Assembly (NCBI RefSeq): GCF_020884795.1
Contig: NZ_BBZF01000018.1
Span: forward strand, 1-64,000
Length of the DNA: 64,000 bases
Source: Micromonospora okii
GTDB lineage: Bacteria; Actinomycetota; Actinomycetes; Mycobacteriales; Micromonosporaceae
Direction: 5' to 3'
Shown here: positions 19,633-27,976 of the stretch, piece after piece
Layout of the letters: every line of letters begins with the position of its first letter
Position numbering within the stretch: the first letter of the stretch is position 1
Position numbers and translations under genes: made by a program
The notes under the pieces: generated by a model
The model's input: the letters and a program-made list of their open reading frames with translations, nothing else
What the model was told of the DNA's origin: nothing
Databases searched by the model: none

Positions 19633-19827
19633 TCAGGGGCGCTTCGACCCGGGCCAGCGGGGGATCAGGAAGCCGAGCACAAGCCCGAATACCGCGAGCC
19701 CGACGCCGATGAAAGCCCAGGCAGGGGCTTCCGCCTCTCGAAGCAGGAACATCAGGATGCCGACGAGAAGGGTGGAGAGGATCACGACGTGGAGAGCGGT
19801 GGCTGGATGTAGCGGATTCTTCGACAT
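19633..19827 (-). CDS. 64-aa two-TM membrane protein, possible immunity partner of the RHS protein
   Basis: The product has two predicted membrane helices (ALHVVILSTLLVGILMFLL and AWAFIGVGLAVFGLVLGFLI) and a basic C-terminus. ATG 19827 has GAGAGG about 10 nt upstream; an upstream in-frame start would add 35 unlikely residues. It lies directly downstream of the RHS gene on the same strand, where immunity genes of polymorphic toxins usually sit. It is also similar in size and hydrophobicity to the RHS tail. The immunity role is a hypothesis. A 42-bp palindrome separates the two genes. Confidence 0.6.
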   Translation of the reverse strand: MSKNPLHPATALHVVILSTLLVGILMFLLREAEAPAWAFIGVGLAVFGLVLGFLIPRWPGSKRP

Positions 19828-19873
19828 TTTGTCAGAACCTCTCTGGGTCACGCGCGGGGTGGCGGTGCTGCAT

Positions 19874-19915
19874 GCCGGATCGGCCTGACGCGGATCCGCG
19901 TCAGGCCGATCCGGC
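19874..19915. terminator. Perfect 42-bp palindrome downstream of the RHS gene
   Basis: Two 21-bp arms with no spacer meet at 19894/19895 (arm gccggatcggcctgacgcgg plus a). It lies 7 bp after the RHS stop and 46 bp before the small membrane gene. It would form a very strong RNA hairpin and is the probable RHS terminator. Confidence 0.8.
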
Positions 19916-19922
19916 GCGTCAG

Positions 19923-22900
19923 CTACCAGCAATCACCGTCGTTGTCGCAGTCGTCCATTCCTCCGTTAATGTAGGCCATACCCACGCCTGTGACGCCTGC
20001 GGCGCCTACCGCCGCGGCGCCGAAGGCAAAGGCGGTCATGGTCGCCGGTGCGAATGCTGCCGCAAAGACCAGCCCGAAGATCAAGCCGAGGCCGGTGAGG
20101 ATGTTCTTCTCGCCCTCGGCCATCTGTCCGGTCGGGTCAAGGTAGTTGACTGGGTTGTCGCCCGCGTAGGCGTAACGGTTGCCGTGTTGCGGGTTGCCGA
20201 TGAAGCTGAGGTTGTCCTGCTGGGTGAAGCGGCCCTGTTGGGGGTTGTACCAGCGCTGACCGAGCTTGGTGAAGCCGGTGGTCGGGTCGTAGGTGCCGCC
20301 GGTGTAGCGGATGAGGTTGGTGGTGCCGAGGCTGGTCTCGGTGGCGGTGGTGCCGTTGCCGTAGGGGTCGTACTTGTAGGTGGCGGCCTGGGTGCCGTCG
20401 GCCTTGACGATAGCGACGGGGGTGCCGAGCCCGTCGAGCACGTACGCGTGGTCGACGTTGTTGATGCGCAGGCCGAGCGGGGTGCCGATGCCGTCGCGTT
20501 CGACGTAGACGGTGGTGACGCCGGCGGTCCAGGACTGCAACCAGGGCATGCCGTGCTGGTCCTCGTAGCCGTACTGCATGGTGGTGGTGTTGGCGCGGGT
20601 GAGTTCGACCTGGTCGGTGCCGGCGTAGGCGTACGTTCCGAGGCCGTTGGAGCTGCCGGTGTCGGCGGCGGTCATCTGCTTGATCGCGTTGTAGGTGAGG
20701 GGGTTGACGGCCGGGTTGCTGGTGCGGGTCTGGTTGCCGCGGCCGTCGTAGGTGTTGTTGGTGGTGGTGACCTGGTTGGCGCTGTTGTAGGTCAGGGTCT
20801 GGGTGGTGGTGCCGTCGACCTTGACGGTCTTGCGGTTGCCGTTGCTGTCGTAGGTGTACTCGTAGGTCTTGCCGTTGTGGTTGGTGGCCTTGGTCAGCCG
20901 GTTCGCGTCGTCGTAGGTGAACTGGCTGACGGTGCCGCTGATCTCGTCCTTCTGCCATTGGCGAAGGCCGGTGTCGTCGGCCTCGTCCATGGAGCAGGGC
21001 TGGCCGGAGGTGTACTCCGCGTGGCAGTAGGTCACGTCGAAGACGGTCACCGGGGCGGCGGAGTTGCGGGTGGCGGTGATGCGGGTGGGGCGGTCGGAGT
21101 CGTCGTAGACGGTCTTGACGCGCAGCGCGTAGGCGCTGTTGCCCTCGTTGGTGGCGAACCAGGTGTTGAGGCGGTTGCCGTTCTTGTCGTACGCGTAGTT
21201 GTAGCGGGTGCCGCCGGCGGTGTCGGTGCGCACCAGCCAGTTGCGGGTGTTGTAGTAGTGCCGGGTGGTGCCGCGACCGTCGGTGATCTCGGTGAGGTTG
21301 CCGGCGAGGTCGTGCTCGTAGAGCAGGGGCGTCGCGCCGGGGTTGGTGCGCCTGTGCAGCCGGTTGAGCTGGTCGTAGGCCCAGGTGGTGGTGCCGGTGG
21401 GGTCGGTGCGGCTGATCGGGTTGCCGGCGCGGCCGTACTCGAAGGTGACCTCGGTGGTGGTGCCGCAGCCGGTGTAGGTGATCTTCTGGACGCGGTCGTC
21501 CTTGCTGTACTGGTAGGTGGTGGTGCAGCCGTCGTCGGCGGTGGCGAGGCGGCCGAGGCTGTCGTAGGTGAAGTTCTTGACGGCCAGGCCGTTGCCGGTC
21601 GGCGGGGTGACCTTGGTGAGCTGCTTGTCGCCGTCGTGGGTGTAGGTGGTGGGGTTGTCGTCGTTGGCCGGGTCGGTGGACGACTTGAGAGTGCCGTTGT
21701 CGTTGTAGTCGACCTTCGCCTCGGCGGCGAGGGCGTCGGCGGTGGAGGTCCGGTTGCCGGCGCCGTTGTAGGTGTAGGTGGAGCTGTTGCCCTGGGTGTC
21801 GATCGACGACGAGGGCTGGAAGTTCGCCGTCGGGTTCGTCGAGGTCGCGGCGTTGGCGTACGCCGCCTGCGCGCTCGCCCCGGTCGGTGAGGCGGACTTG
21901 GTCAGCGACTCGCCGGCGTTGGCGCCGAAGGTGTTGGTGACCGTGCCACCCTCGGGGCTGACGTCGGTGGCCACGTCGCTGAACGGGGTGTAGGTCTTGG
22001 AGCGCTCGTTGCCCGCCGGGTCGGTGGTCTTGGTGACCAACTCGTCGCCGTTGAGGTCGTAGGTGGTGTGCGGCACCGACGCGACCGGCTGGGACAGGTC
22101 CTGCCGGGGGTCGGCGACCTTGGTCTGCGACGAGGTGGGGTACGCGAACCGGGTGGTCGCGCCCTGGCCGGTGGCGTTGTTGGTGACCTGGGTGAACGAG
22201 GTGACCCGGTGCTGACCGTCGTAGGTGACGGTGCTCCAGGTGTCGTCCTTGGTCCAGATCTTCACCAGGTCACCGGCGGTGTCGTACTCGAACGCCCAGC
22301 GCCGGGACGACGCCGGGGTCTGGATGGCCTTGAGCCGGTTGTTCGCGTCGTACTCGTAGGTCACCTCGCGCAGCACGTCGTAGCCGTCGCTCTGGTGGTA
22401 CCTCGTCAGCCGCCCGTTGGTGAACGTCACGATTGCCCGGCGGGCGTAGGTGCCGCCCCGGTCGGAGGTGACCTGGGTCAACTGCCCGCCGCTGTACGTG
22501 TAGTCGGTGACGTTGCCGTTGCGGTCCTCGGTCTTGTCCAGCAGGCCGTCCGAGGTGAAGAACAGCTCCTTGCCGCTGTCGTGCTCGGTCAGCTTCCAGC
22601 CGCTGCCGTTGTCGGCGAGGGTCGCCTTGAACTCCTTCGGAGCGGTGTAGCCGGAGCCGGAGGCGGTGAACTTGCCGACCACCCCGTCGGCCGCCGCGTA
22701 GGTCACCGAGTCGTCGTCGGCGGGATACACCTTCACGTCCTGCCCGGAGCGGGTCCGCCAGCCCGGCCCGTGCGCCCCGTTGGCCAGGTCGCTGCCCAGC
22801 AGCAGGCTGTTGAACGCCGCCCCGAGCGTCACGTTCTCCGCGATCCCCGGCAGCGTCAGGTCCGTGCTGCGCAGCATCAGGTTGCCCGACCCGACGTTGA

Positions 22901-23189
22901 CCTTCGCCTCCAGCCGGTCCGTCAGCGAGAACGACACCTGCGTGCCGTTGCGCACCGGCCCGGTCCCCTTCGGCACAGACGGCGCAGCCCCCGCAGCCGA
23001 CACCGGCAGCGCCGCACGCTGCGGCGTGTCGAACAACCACACCTTCGACGACGACTGCGGCGACACCAACGGCGCGGACGTCGTCTCCTTCGCCGCAGCA
23101 GGCGCGGCGGACCCGGCCGGCGGAACCGCCAGCACAGAGGCGGCCAGCAGCGCGGACGCCACCCCCACAGCCGCATGACGTTGACCCAT
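19923..23189 (-). CDS. Secreted RHS/YD-repeat protein
   Basis: The 1088-aa exoprotein begins with a signal peptide (hydrophobic VGVASALLAASVLAV, cleavage near GSAAPA). A beta-rich N-terminal region is followed by many YD repeats, for example YTYNGAGNRT, FTYDSLGRLA, FTYDDANRLT and YTYDSNGNRK. The RHS-associated core near residues 960-1025 contains RYTGGTYDPTTGFTKLGQRW and ends NPVNYLDPTG. The last 65 residues after DPTG differ from the repeats: a long hydrophobic, Ala/Gly-rich stretch, then DDCDNDGDCW. Variable tails after this core are typically toxins, and this one could act on membranes. ATG 23189 has AGGAG 5 nt upstream. A hairpin lies in the 5' leader. A structural cell-wall role is the alternative. 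Confidence 0.9.
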   Translation of the reverse strand: MGQRHAAVGVASALLAASVLAVPPAGSAAPAAAKETTSAPLVSPQSSSKVWLFDTPQRAALPVSAAGAAPSVPKGTGPVRNGTQVSFSLTDRLEAKVNVGSGNLMLRSTDLTLPGIAENVTLGAAFNSLLLGSDLANGAHGPGWRTRSGQDVKVYPADDDSVTYAAADGVVGKFTASGSGYTAPKEFKATLADNGSGWKLTEHDSGKELFFTSDGLLDKTEDRNGNVTDYTYSGGQLTQVTSDRGGTYARRAIVTFTNGRLTRYHQSDGYDVLREVTYEYDANNRLKAIQTPASSRRWAFEYDTAGDLVKIWTKDDTWSTVTYDGQHRVTSFTQVTNNATGQGATTRFAYPTSSQTKVADPRQDLSQPVASVPHTTYDLNGDELVTKTTDPAGNERSKTYTPFSDVATDVSPEGGTVTNTFGANAGESLTKSASPTGASAQAAYANAATSTNPTANFQPSSSIDTQGNSSTYTYNGAGNRTSTADALAAEAKVDYNDNGTLKSSTDPANDDNPTTYTHDGDKQLTKVTPPTGNGLAVKNFTYDSLGRLATADDGCTTTYQYSKDDRVQKITYTGCGTTTEVTFEYGRAGNPISRTDPTGTTTWAYDQLNRLHRRTNPGATPLLYEHDLAGNLTEITDGRGTTRHYYNTRNWLVRTDTAGGTRYNYAYDKNGNRLNTWFATNEGNSAYALRVKTVYDDSDRPTRITATRNSAAPVTVFDVTYCHAEYTSGQPCSMDEADDTGLRQWQKDEISGTVSQFTYDDANRLTKATNHNGKTYEYTYDSNGNRKTVKVDGTTTQTLTYNSANQVTTTNNTYDGRGNQTRTSNPAVNPLTYNAIKQMTAADTGSSNGLGTYAYAGTDQVELTRANTTTMQYGYEDQHGMPWLQSWTAGVTTVYVERDGIGTPLGLRINNVDHAYVLDGLGTPVAIVKADGTQAATYKYDPYGNGTTATETSLGTTNLIRYTGGTYDPTTGFTKLGQRWYNPQQGRFTQQDNLSFIGNPQHGNRYAYAGDNPVNYLDPTGQMAEGEKNILTGLGLIFGLVFAAAFAPATMTAFAFGAAAVGAAGVTGVGMAYINGGMDDCDNDGDCW

Positions 23190-23210
23190 AGACACTCCTC
23201 ACCAACACGT

Positions 23211-23236
23211 TTCCGGCGGACGTGTTTCCGCCGGAA
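23211..23236. promoter_or_regulatory. 10-bp hairpin in the RHS leader
   Basis: ttccggcgga (23211-23220) and tccgccggaa (23227-23236) pair perfectly around a 6-nt loop. The hairpin lies about 10 bp upstream of the RHS Shine-Dalgarno on the minus strand. It could be an operator or an RNA element affecting RHS translation. Confidence 0.45.
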
Positions 23237-24195
23237 GATTGACAGAAGGGAACTGACCCTTCGATGGTCGGGTCGGCATATGTTCGAGCGATGTCGGAAT
23301 ATCTGGATGCGGCGAGCGGGATTTCGGGCGGATGAAAATGGGAAAGCGGCGGCCGAACTGTTGGCTCTCAGGCCGAGTGCGCCTTGCGTGAGCGCGGTCA
23401 GATCCCGTCGAAAATGGCGCGCCGTCCCGGTGGGCGCCGAGATGGTTCAGCCGGGGATGAGAAGCCGCGAAAGTGGTTTCTCCGGAGGCTCACCGGCGAT
23501 GCCATCGGCATGGCCGACGTCTCGAATTCCCGTCCATCCTGTCCCCGTATCCCATCGTCAATGAACGATTAATCGATACGTTATCCACCGAACGGTCAAC
23601 CGTCAATGACCACTACGCTCGGAAGGAGCAAAAGCCGCAAAGGTGGTTAAGTTCTTAACCTTTGTTACTTCATGTGATCGCGTGAACCCTCGGGGCGAGG
23701 CTGTCGATGTCTCGGTGTCCCGGCCGTCGCGGCAGGTCATGCTGAACGGTCCCGCCAGGCGAGGCCGCAGAGCGACTGCCGTTGGCCGTGTGACGAGTTC
23801 GCGACCCGTGCGGCCAGGTCTGCGGCAGCGGGGCGGGCTCAAGATCATGCTCAAGTCCCGAAAGCGGGCCGCCGGGGCCCGCGACGGGGTCATGTCCTCC
23901 CTGGCCGAGCGCCAGCTCGCACGGCGAGCCGCGAGGCATGGCCGTTCTCCTTGCGCTGCCGGGCTGCGGTCGGAGCGGTCGGGGCGGCGGCGTGGGGCGG
24001 ATCGCCGTACGTGAGAGAGAGGTGAACGCCCCACGCCGCCGCGTGCCGGGCGTTGCCGAGCGCCCGGCGGGGCCCGTCGCGATCGGGCCTGGTCACGGGC
24101 TCAAGCATGGGGTCGGGGCGCGGCGGCGGCAAGGCATTTCGGGTACGCCCCCCGCCCCCGTCCCCGCCCCGCGCCCCGGCAGCCCTTGGTCGACT
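23237..24195. other. Gene-free intergenic stretch with an AT-richer half
   Basis: No ORF here has recognisable protein features. 23240-23700 is markedly less GC-rich than the surroundings and contains several ATG-poor, short frames. Notable elements are a direct repeat of gtcaatga near 23557 and 23603 and the inverted repeat at 23638-23664. From 23700 on, base composition returns to the local norm with overlapping spurious frames on both strands. It could hold promoters, a small RNA or remnants of a lost gene, but nothing can be named. Confidence 0.4.
23638..23664. promoter_or_regulatory. Nested inverted repeat caaagg...ttaag-tt-cttaa...cctttg
   Basis: Outer 6-bp arms (caaagg/cctttg) and inner 5-bp arms (ttaag/cttaa) flank a 2-nt centre, with a 3-nt bulge on one side. 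It sits in the AT-richer part of the RHS to glutamine-synthetase intergenic region. It may be an operator or a weak terminator with a following T-rich run. Confidence 0.35.
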
Positions 24196-24253
24196 CCATG
24201 TCGGCGACATGGCGCCTTCATTCGCGTCTGACCGCCCCATGCCGGCGGCATGG
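24196..24253. repeat. Paired catgtcggcgacatg palindromes, locus 2
   Basis: ccatgtcg-g-cgacatgg (24196-24212) and ccatgccg-g-cggcatgg (24237-24253) are both perfect 8-bp inverted repeats, with centres 41 bp apart. The second copy changes T to C in one arm and A to G in the other, so pairing is kept. Spacing matches locus 1 at 6928-6988. It lies about 170 bp before the glutamine-synthetase-like gene. Confidence 0.65.
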
Positions 24254-24356
24254 AGTGGATCAACCGGATGTGATGACCGGAACGCCCCTTTGGTGGCTTC
24301 CTGTCGGGGCAGGAGTGCTGGCGGCGATGGCCGGGGCCGCGCCCCGCCCAGCGGGT

Positions 24357-24411
24357 GTTAGGAGGGGACCCTTCCTCTACGAAATGCGTTAACAAGGTGC
24401 CCCTCCTTATC
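24357..24411. repeat. Dispersed roughly 50-bp hairpin repeat, copy B
   Basis: The copy reads gttaggaggggacccttcc, tctac, gcgttaac and aaggtgcccctccttat in family order. Its ends aggaggggacc and ggtgcccctcct are imperfect inverted repeats. The right end touches the TATCAT box of the next gene, and its last base lies 8 nt before the ATG of that gene. No other Shine-Dalgarno is visible there. Confidence 0.75.
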
Positions 24412-24419
24412 ATCGGTCG

Positions 24420-25784
24420 ATGAGTAGAGCGCCGCTGTCCCTCGAACAGCTCCGGGCTGCCGTCGTCGCCGGCAAGCTCGACACCGTGGTGCTGGCCATG
24501 GTCGACATGCAGGGGCGGTTGCAGGGCAAGCGGCTGCACGCGCCGTTCTTCCTCGACCAGGTGGTGGAGAACGGCAGCGAGGGGTGCGACTACCTGCTCG
24601 CGGTCGACGTCGACATGAACACCGTCGACGGGTACGCGATGTCGAGCTGGCAGCGCGGCTACGGCGACCTGGCCATGCTGCCCGACCTGGACACCCTGCG
24701 GCGGGTGCCGTGGCAGCCGGGGACGGCGCTGCTCCTGGCGGACCTGGCGTGGCCGAACGGGGCCGGGCCGGTGGTCGCCTCGCCCCGGCAGATCCTGCGC
24801 CGCCAGCTCGACCGGCTCGCCGCGCACGGGCTGACCGCGTACGCGGGCACCGAGCTGGAGTTCGTGCTCTACCGCGACTCGTACGAGGACGCCTGGCGGC
24901 GTGGCTACCGCGACCTGACCCCGGCGAACCAGTACAACGTGGACTACTCGCTGCTCGGCACCGCCCGGGTCGAGCCGCTGCTGCGCCGCATCCGCACCGA
25001 GATGGCCGGCGCGGGGCTGACCCCGGAGAGCGCCAAGGGCGAGTGCAACCTCGGCCAGCACGAGATCGCCTTCCGCTACGACGAGGCGCTGGCCTGCGCC
25101 GACCACCACGTGATCTACAAGCACGGGGCGAAGGAGATCGCCGCCCAGGAGGGCATGTCGATCACGTTCATGGCCAAGCCGAACGCCCGGGAGGGCAACT
25201 CCTGCCACATCCACTTCTCGCTGCGCGACGCCGACGGCCGCTCCGCGATGCTCGGTGACGGCCCGGCGCACCTCAGCGTCACCGGGCAGCGGGTGCTCGC
25301 CGGGCTGCTCGACACGATGCGGGAGTTCAGCCTCCTGTTCGCCCCGAACATCAACTCCTACAAGCGCTACCAGCCCGGCTCGTTCGCCCCGACCGCCCTG
25401 CGCTGGGGCACCGACAACCGCACCTGCGCGCTGCGGCTGGCCGGGCACGGCGAGGGGATGCGGGTGGAGAACCGGGTGCCCGGCGCGGACGTGAACCCGT
25501 ACCTGGCCATCGCCGCGCTGGTGGCCGGCGCGGTGCACGGCATCGAGCGGGAGCTGGAGCTGGGGCCCGAGTGCACCGGCAGCGCGTACGACGATCCGGC
25601 CGCCGAGCGGGTGCCCGCCACCCTGCGCGACGCCCTGGGCCTGTGGGAGTCCTCCACGATCGCCCGCGCGGTCTTCGGCGACGAGGTGCACGCCCACTAC
25701 GCGAACATGGCGCGCGTCGAGCTGACGGCGTTCGACGCGGCGGTCACGGACTGGGAGCTGACGCGTGGCTTCGAACGGCTCTGA
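24420..25784 (+). CDS. Glutamine synthetase-like ligase (gamma-glutamyl-amine synthetase type)
   Basis: The 454-aa protein has the GS fold: an N-terminal beta-grasp region (VDMQGRLQGKRLHAPFF) and catalytic metal/ATP segments AGTELEFVLY, GECNLGQHEIAFRY, NSCHIHFSLRD and NRVPGADVNPYLAIAA. It lacks the adenylylation loop tyrosine context of classical GlnA. Actinobacterial GS-like proteins of this type (GlnA3/GlnA4 class) ligate glutamate to polyamines or ethanolamine. The two downstream genes, aldehyde dehydrogenase and SDR, fit amine breakdown. ATG 24420 follows a TATCAT box by 6 nt, so the transcript may be leaderless. True glutamine synthesis is less likely. Confidence 0.88.
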   Translation: MSRAPLSLEQLRAAVVAGKLDTVVLAMVDMQGRLQGKRLHAPFFLDQVVENGSEGCDYLLAVDVDMNTVDGYAMSSWQRGYGDLAMLPDLDTLRRVPWQPGTALLLADLAWPNGAGPVVASPRQILRRQLDRLAAHGLTAYAGTELEFVLYRDSYEDAWRRGYRDLTPANQYNVDYSLLGTARVEPLLRRIRTEMAGAGLTPESAKGECNLGQHEIAFRYDEALACADHHVIYKHGAKEIAAQEGMSITFMAKPNAREGNSCHIHFSLRDADGRSAMLGDGPAHLSVTGQRVLAGLLDTMREFSLLFAPNINSYKRYQPGSFAPTALRWGTDNRTCALRLAGHGEGMRVENRVPGADVNPYLAIAALVAGAVHGIERELELGPECTGSAYDDPAAERVPATLRDALGLWESSTIARAVFGDEVHAHYANMARVELTAFDAAVTDWELTRGFERL

Positions 25785-27147
25785 CCCCGGCGTGACCCGG
25801 GTGGTGAACCCCACCAGCGCCGTGGTCGTCGCCGAGGTGCCGGTCACCTCCGTCGGGGAGGTCGACGCGGCGGTCGATCGGGCGGCGCGGGCCTTCGAGA
25901 CGTGGCGGGCGGTGGCCCCCGGCGACCGGGCGCGGCTGCTGCGGCGCTTCGCCGCCGTCGTGGACGCCCACGTCGAGGAGCTGGCCGAGCTGGAGGTGCG
26001 CAACTGCGGGCACACCATCGGCAACGCCCGCTGGGAGGCCGGCAACGTGCGCGACGTGCTCGACTACTACGCGGGCGCGCCGGAGCGGCTGACCGGCCGG
26101 CAGATCCCCGTGCCGGGCGGGCTGGACGTCACCTTCCACGAGCCGCTGGGCGTGGTCGGGGTGATCGTGCCGTGGAACTTCCCCATGCCGATCGCCGCGT
26201 GGGGCCTCGCCCCCGCGCTCGCCGCCGGGAACACGGTGCTGCTCAAGCCGGCCGAGCTGACCCCGCTGACCGCGCTGCGCCTGGCCGAGCTGGGCCGGGA
26301 GGCCGGTTTGCCCGACGACGTGTTCACCGTGCTACCCGGGGCCGGGCCGGTGGTGGGGGAGCGGTTCGTCACCCACCCCGCCGTGCGGAAGGTCTGCTTC
26401 ACCGGCTCCGGCGAGGTCGGCGCACGGATCATGGCCGGCTGCGCCGCGCAGGTGAAGCGGGTCACCCTGGAGCTGGGCGGCAAGAGCGCCAACCTGGTCT
26501 TCGCCGACGCGGACCTGGAGAAGGCGGCGGCCACCGCGCCGTACGCGGTCTTCGACAACGCCGGCCAGGACTGCTGCGCCCGGTCCCGCGTCCTGGTCCA
26601 GCGGTCGGTCCACGACCGGTTCCTGGAGCTGCTGGAACCGGCCGTCAAGGGCTTCCGGGTCGAGGACCCGGCGCTGGAGACCGCCGAGATGGGGCCGCTG
26701 ATCTCCGCCGGCCAGCGGGAGCGGGTCGCCGGGTACGTCGACGGGGCGCGGGTCGCGTTCACCGGCTCCTGCCCGGAGGGCCCCGGCTACTGGTACGCCC
26801 CGACCGTGCTGCTCGCCGGGTCCACCGCCGAGCGGCACTGGCGGGAGGAGGTCTTCGGCCCGGTGGTGTCGGTGCTGCCGTTCGACGACGAGGCCGACGC
26901 GATCCGCCTCGCCAACGACACCGAGTACGGCCTGTCCGGCTCGATCTGGACCCGGGACGTGGGGCGCGCGCTGCGGGTGTCCCGCGCGGTGGAGGCCGGC
27001 AACCTCAGCGTCAACTCGCACTCGTCGGTGCGGTACTGGACCCCGTTCGGTGGGATGAAGCGCTCCGGGCTCGGCCGCGAGCTGGGCCCCGACGCGCTGC
27101 ACGCCTTCACCGACGTCAAGAACGTCTTCATCGCCACGGAGGAGTAG
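25765..27147 (+). CDS. NAD(P)-dependent aldehyde dehydrogenase
   Basis: This 460-aa ALDH-superfamily enzyme has the cofactor motif VPWNFPMPIAAWGLAPALAA, the general-base glutamate in LELGGKSANLVF (E236) and the nucleophile C270 in AGQDCCARSR. The C-terminal PFGGMKRSGLGRELG motif is also present. It would oxidise an aldehyde to its acid, probably an aminoaldehyde or gamma-glutamyl-aminoaldehyde given the preceding GS-like ligase. GTG 25765 has GGGAG 8 nt upstream and overlaps the GS-like gene by 20 nt, which suggests translational coupling. The SDR starts 3 nt after its stop. The substrate is inferred from context only. Confidence 0.93.
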   Translation: MASNGSDPGVTRVVNPTSAVVVAEVPVTSVGEVDAAVDRAARAFETWRAVAPGDRARLLRRFAAVVDAHVEELAELEVRNCGHTIGNARWEAGNVRDVLDYYAGAPERLTGRQIPVPGGLDVTFHEPLGVVGVIVPWNFPMPIAAWGLAPALAAGNTVLLKPAELTPLTALRLAELGREAGLPDDVFTVLPGAGPVVGERFVTHPAVRKVCFTGSGEVGARIMAGCAAQVKRVTLELGGKSANLVFADADLEKAAATAPYAVFDNAGQDCCARSRVLVQRSVHDRFLELLEPAVKGFRVEDPALETAEMGPLISAGQRERVAGYVDGARVAFTGSCPEGPGYWYAPTVLLAGSTAERHWREEVFGPVVSVLPFDDEADAIRLANDTEYGLSGSIWTRDVGRALRVSRAVEAGNLSVNSHSSVRYWTPFGGMKRSGLGRELGPDALHAFTDVKNVFIATEE

Positions 27148-27150
27148 CGG

Positions 27151-27918
27151 GTGCAGGGTCGCTTGGAGGGGCGCGTCACGGTGGTCACCGGGGCGGGCAG
27201 CGGGATCGGGCTGGCCACCGCCCGGCGGTTCGCCGCCGAGGGGGCGCGGGTGGTCTGCGTCGACGTCGACGCCGAGGCCGGTGGGAGGGCCGCCGAGGAG
27301 GTCGGCGGCGAGTTCGTCGCGTGCGACGTCTCCGCCGACGCGGCCGTGCGGGAGCTGTTCGACGGGGTGGCGCGGCGGCACGGCCGGGTGGACGTGGCGT
27401 TCAACAACGCCGGCATCTCCCCGCCCGAGGACGACTCGATCCTGACCACCGGCCTGGACGCCTGGGAGCGGGTGCTGCGGGTCAACACCACGAGCGTCTA
27501 CCTCTGCTGCAAGCACGTCCTGCCGCACATGCGCCGGCAGGGCAAGGGGTCGATCATCAACACCGCGTCGTTCGTGGCGCTGATGGGGGCGGCCACCTCG
27601 CAGATCGCGTACACGGCGAGCAAGGGCGGGGTGCTGGCGATGACCCGGGAGCTGGGCGTGCAGTTCGCCCGCGAGGGCATCCGGGTGAACGCGCTCTGCC
27701 CCGGGCCGATCGCCACCCCGCTGCTGAACGAGCTGTTCGCCGCCGACCCGGAGCGGGCCGCCCGCCGCCTCGTCCACGTGCCGATGGGCCGGTTCGGCCG
27801 GCCGGAGGAGATCGCCGCCGCCGTGGCGTTCCTGGCCAGCGACGACTCGTCGTTCATGACCGCCGCGCAGTTCGTGGTCGACGGCGGGATCACCGGCGCG
27901 TACGTCACCCCGCTGTGA
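27151..27918 (+). CDS. Short-chain dehydrogenase/reductase
   Basis: This 255-aa classical SDR has the nucleotide-binding motif TGAGSGIG (residues 13-20), NNAG, and the catalytic YxxxK as Y154-TAS-K158. The acidic residue at the end of the second strand (CVDVDAEAG) indicates NAD(H) preference. The FabG-like C-terminus (RFGRPEEIAAAVAFLASDDS, VDGGI) closes the protein. It is the third gene of the GS-like/ALDH/SDR operon and starts with GTG 3 nt after the ALDH stop. It may oxidise or reduce an amino-alcohol or carbonyl intermediate; the substrate is unknown. Confidence 0.92.
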   Translation: MQGRLEGRVTVVTGAGSGIGLATARRFAAEGARVVCVDVDAEAGGRAAEEVGGEFVACDVSADAAVRELFDGVARRHGRVDVAFNNAGISPPEDDSILTTGLDAWERVLRVNTTSVYLCCKHVLPHMRRQGKGSIINTASFVALMGAATSQIAYTASKGGVLAMTRELGVQFAREGIRVNALCPGPIATPLLNELFAADPERAARRLVHVPMGRFGRPEEIAAAVAFLASDDSSFMTAAQFVVDGGITGAYVTPL

Positions 27919-27976
27919 CCCGGCCCGCACCGCACCGGCGGCGACGTGGGTGATCAGCGCCCGCCGGACCGTATGC

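Noticed and set aside
23670..23939. Minus-strand 89-codon ORF preceded by AAGGAG
   Set aside because: The ribosome-binding site is good, but the protein is low complexity and overlaps another equally open frame; support is insufficient.
23643..24014. 123-codon plus-strand ORF in the RHS/GS intergenic region
   Set aside because: There is no recognisable domain, composition is like a random frame, and it competes with frames on the other strand.
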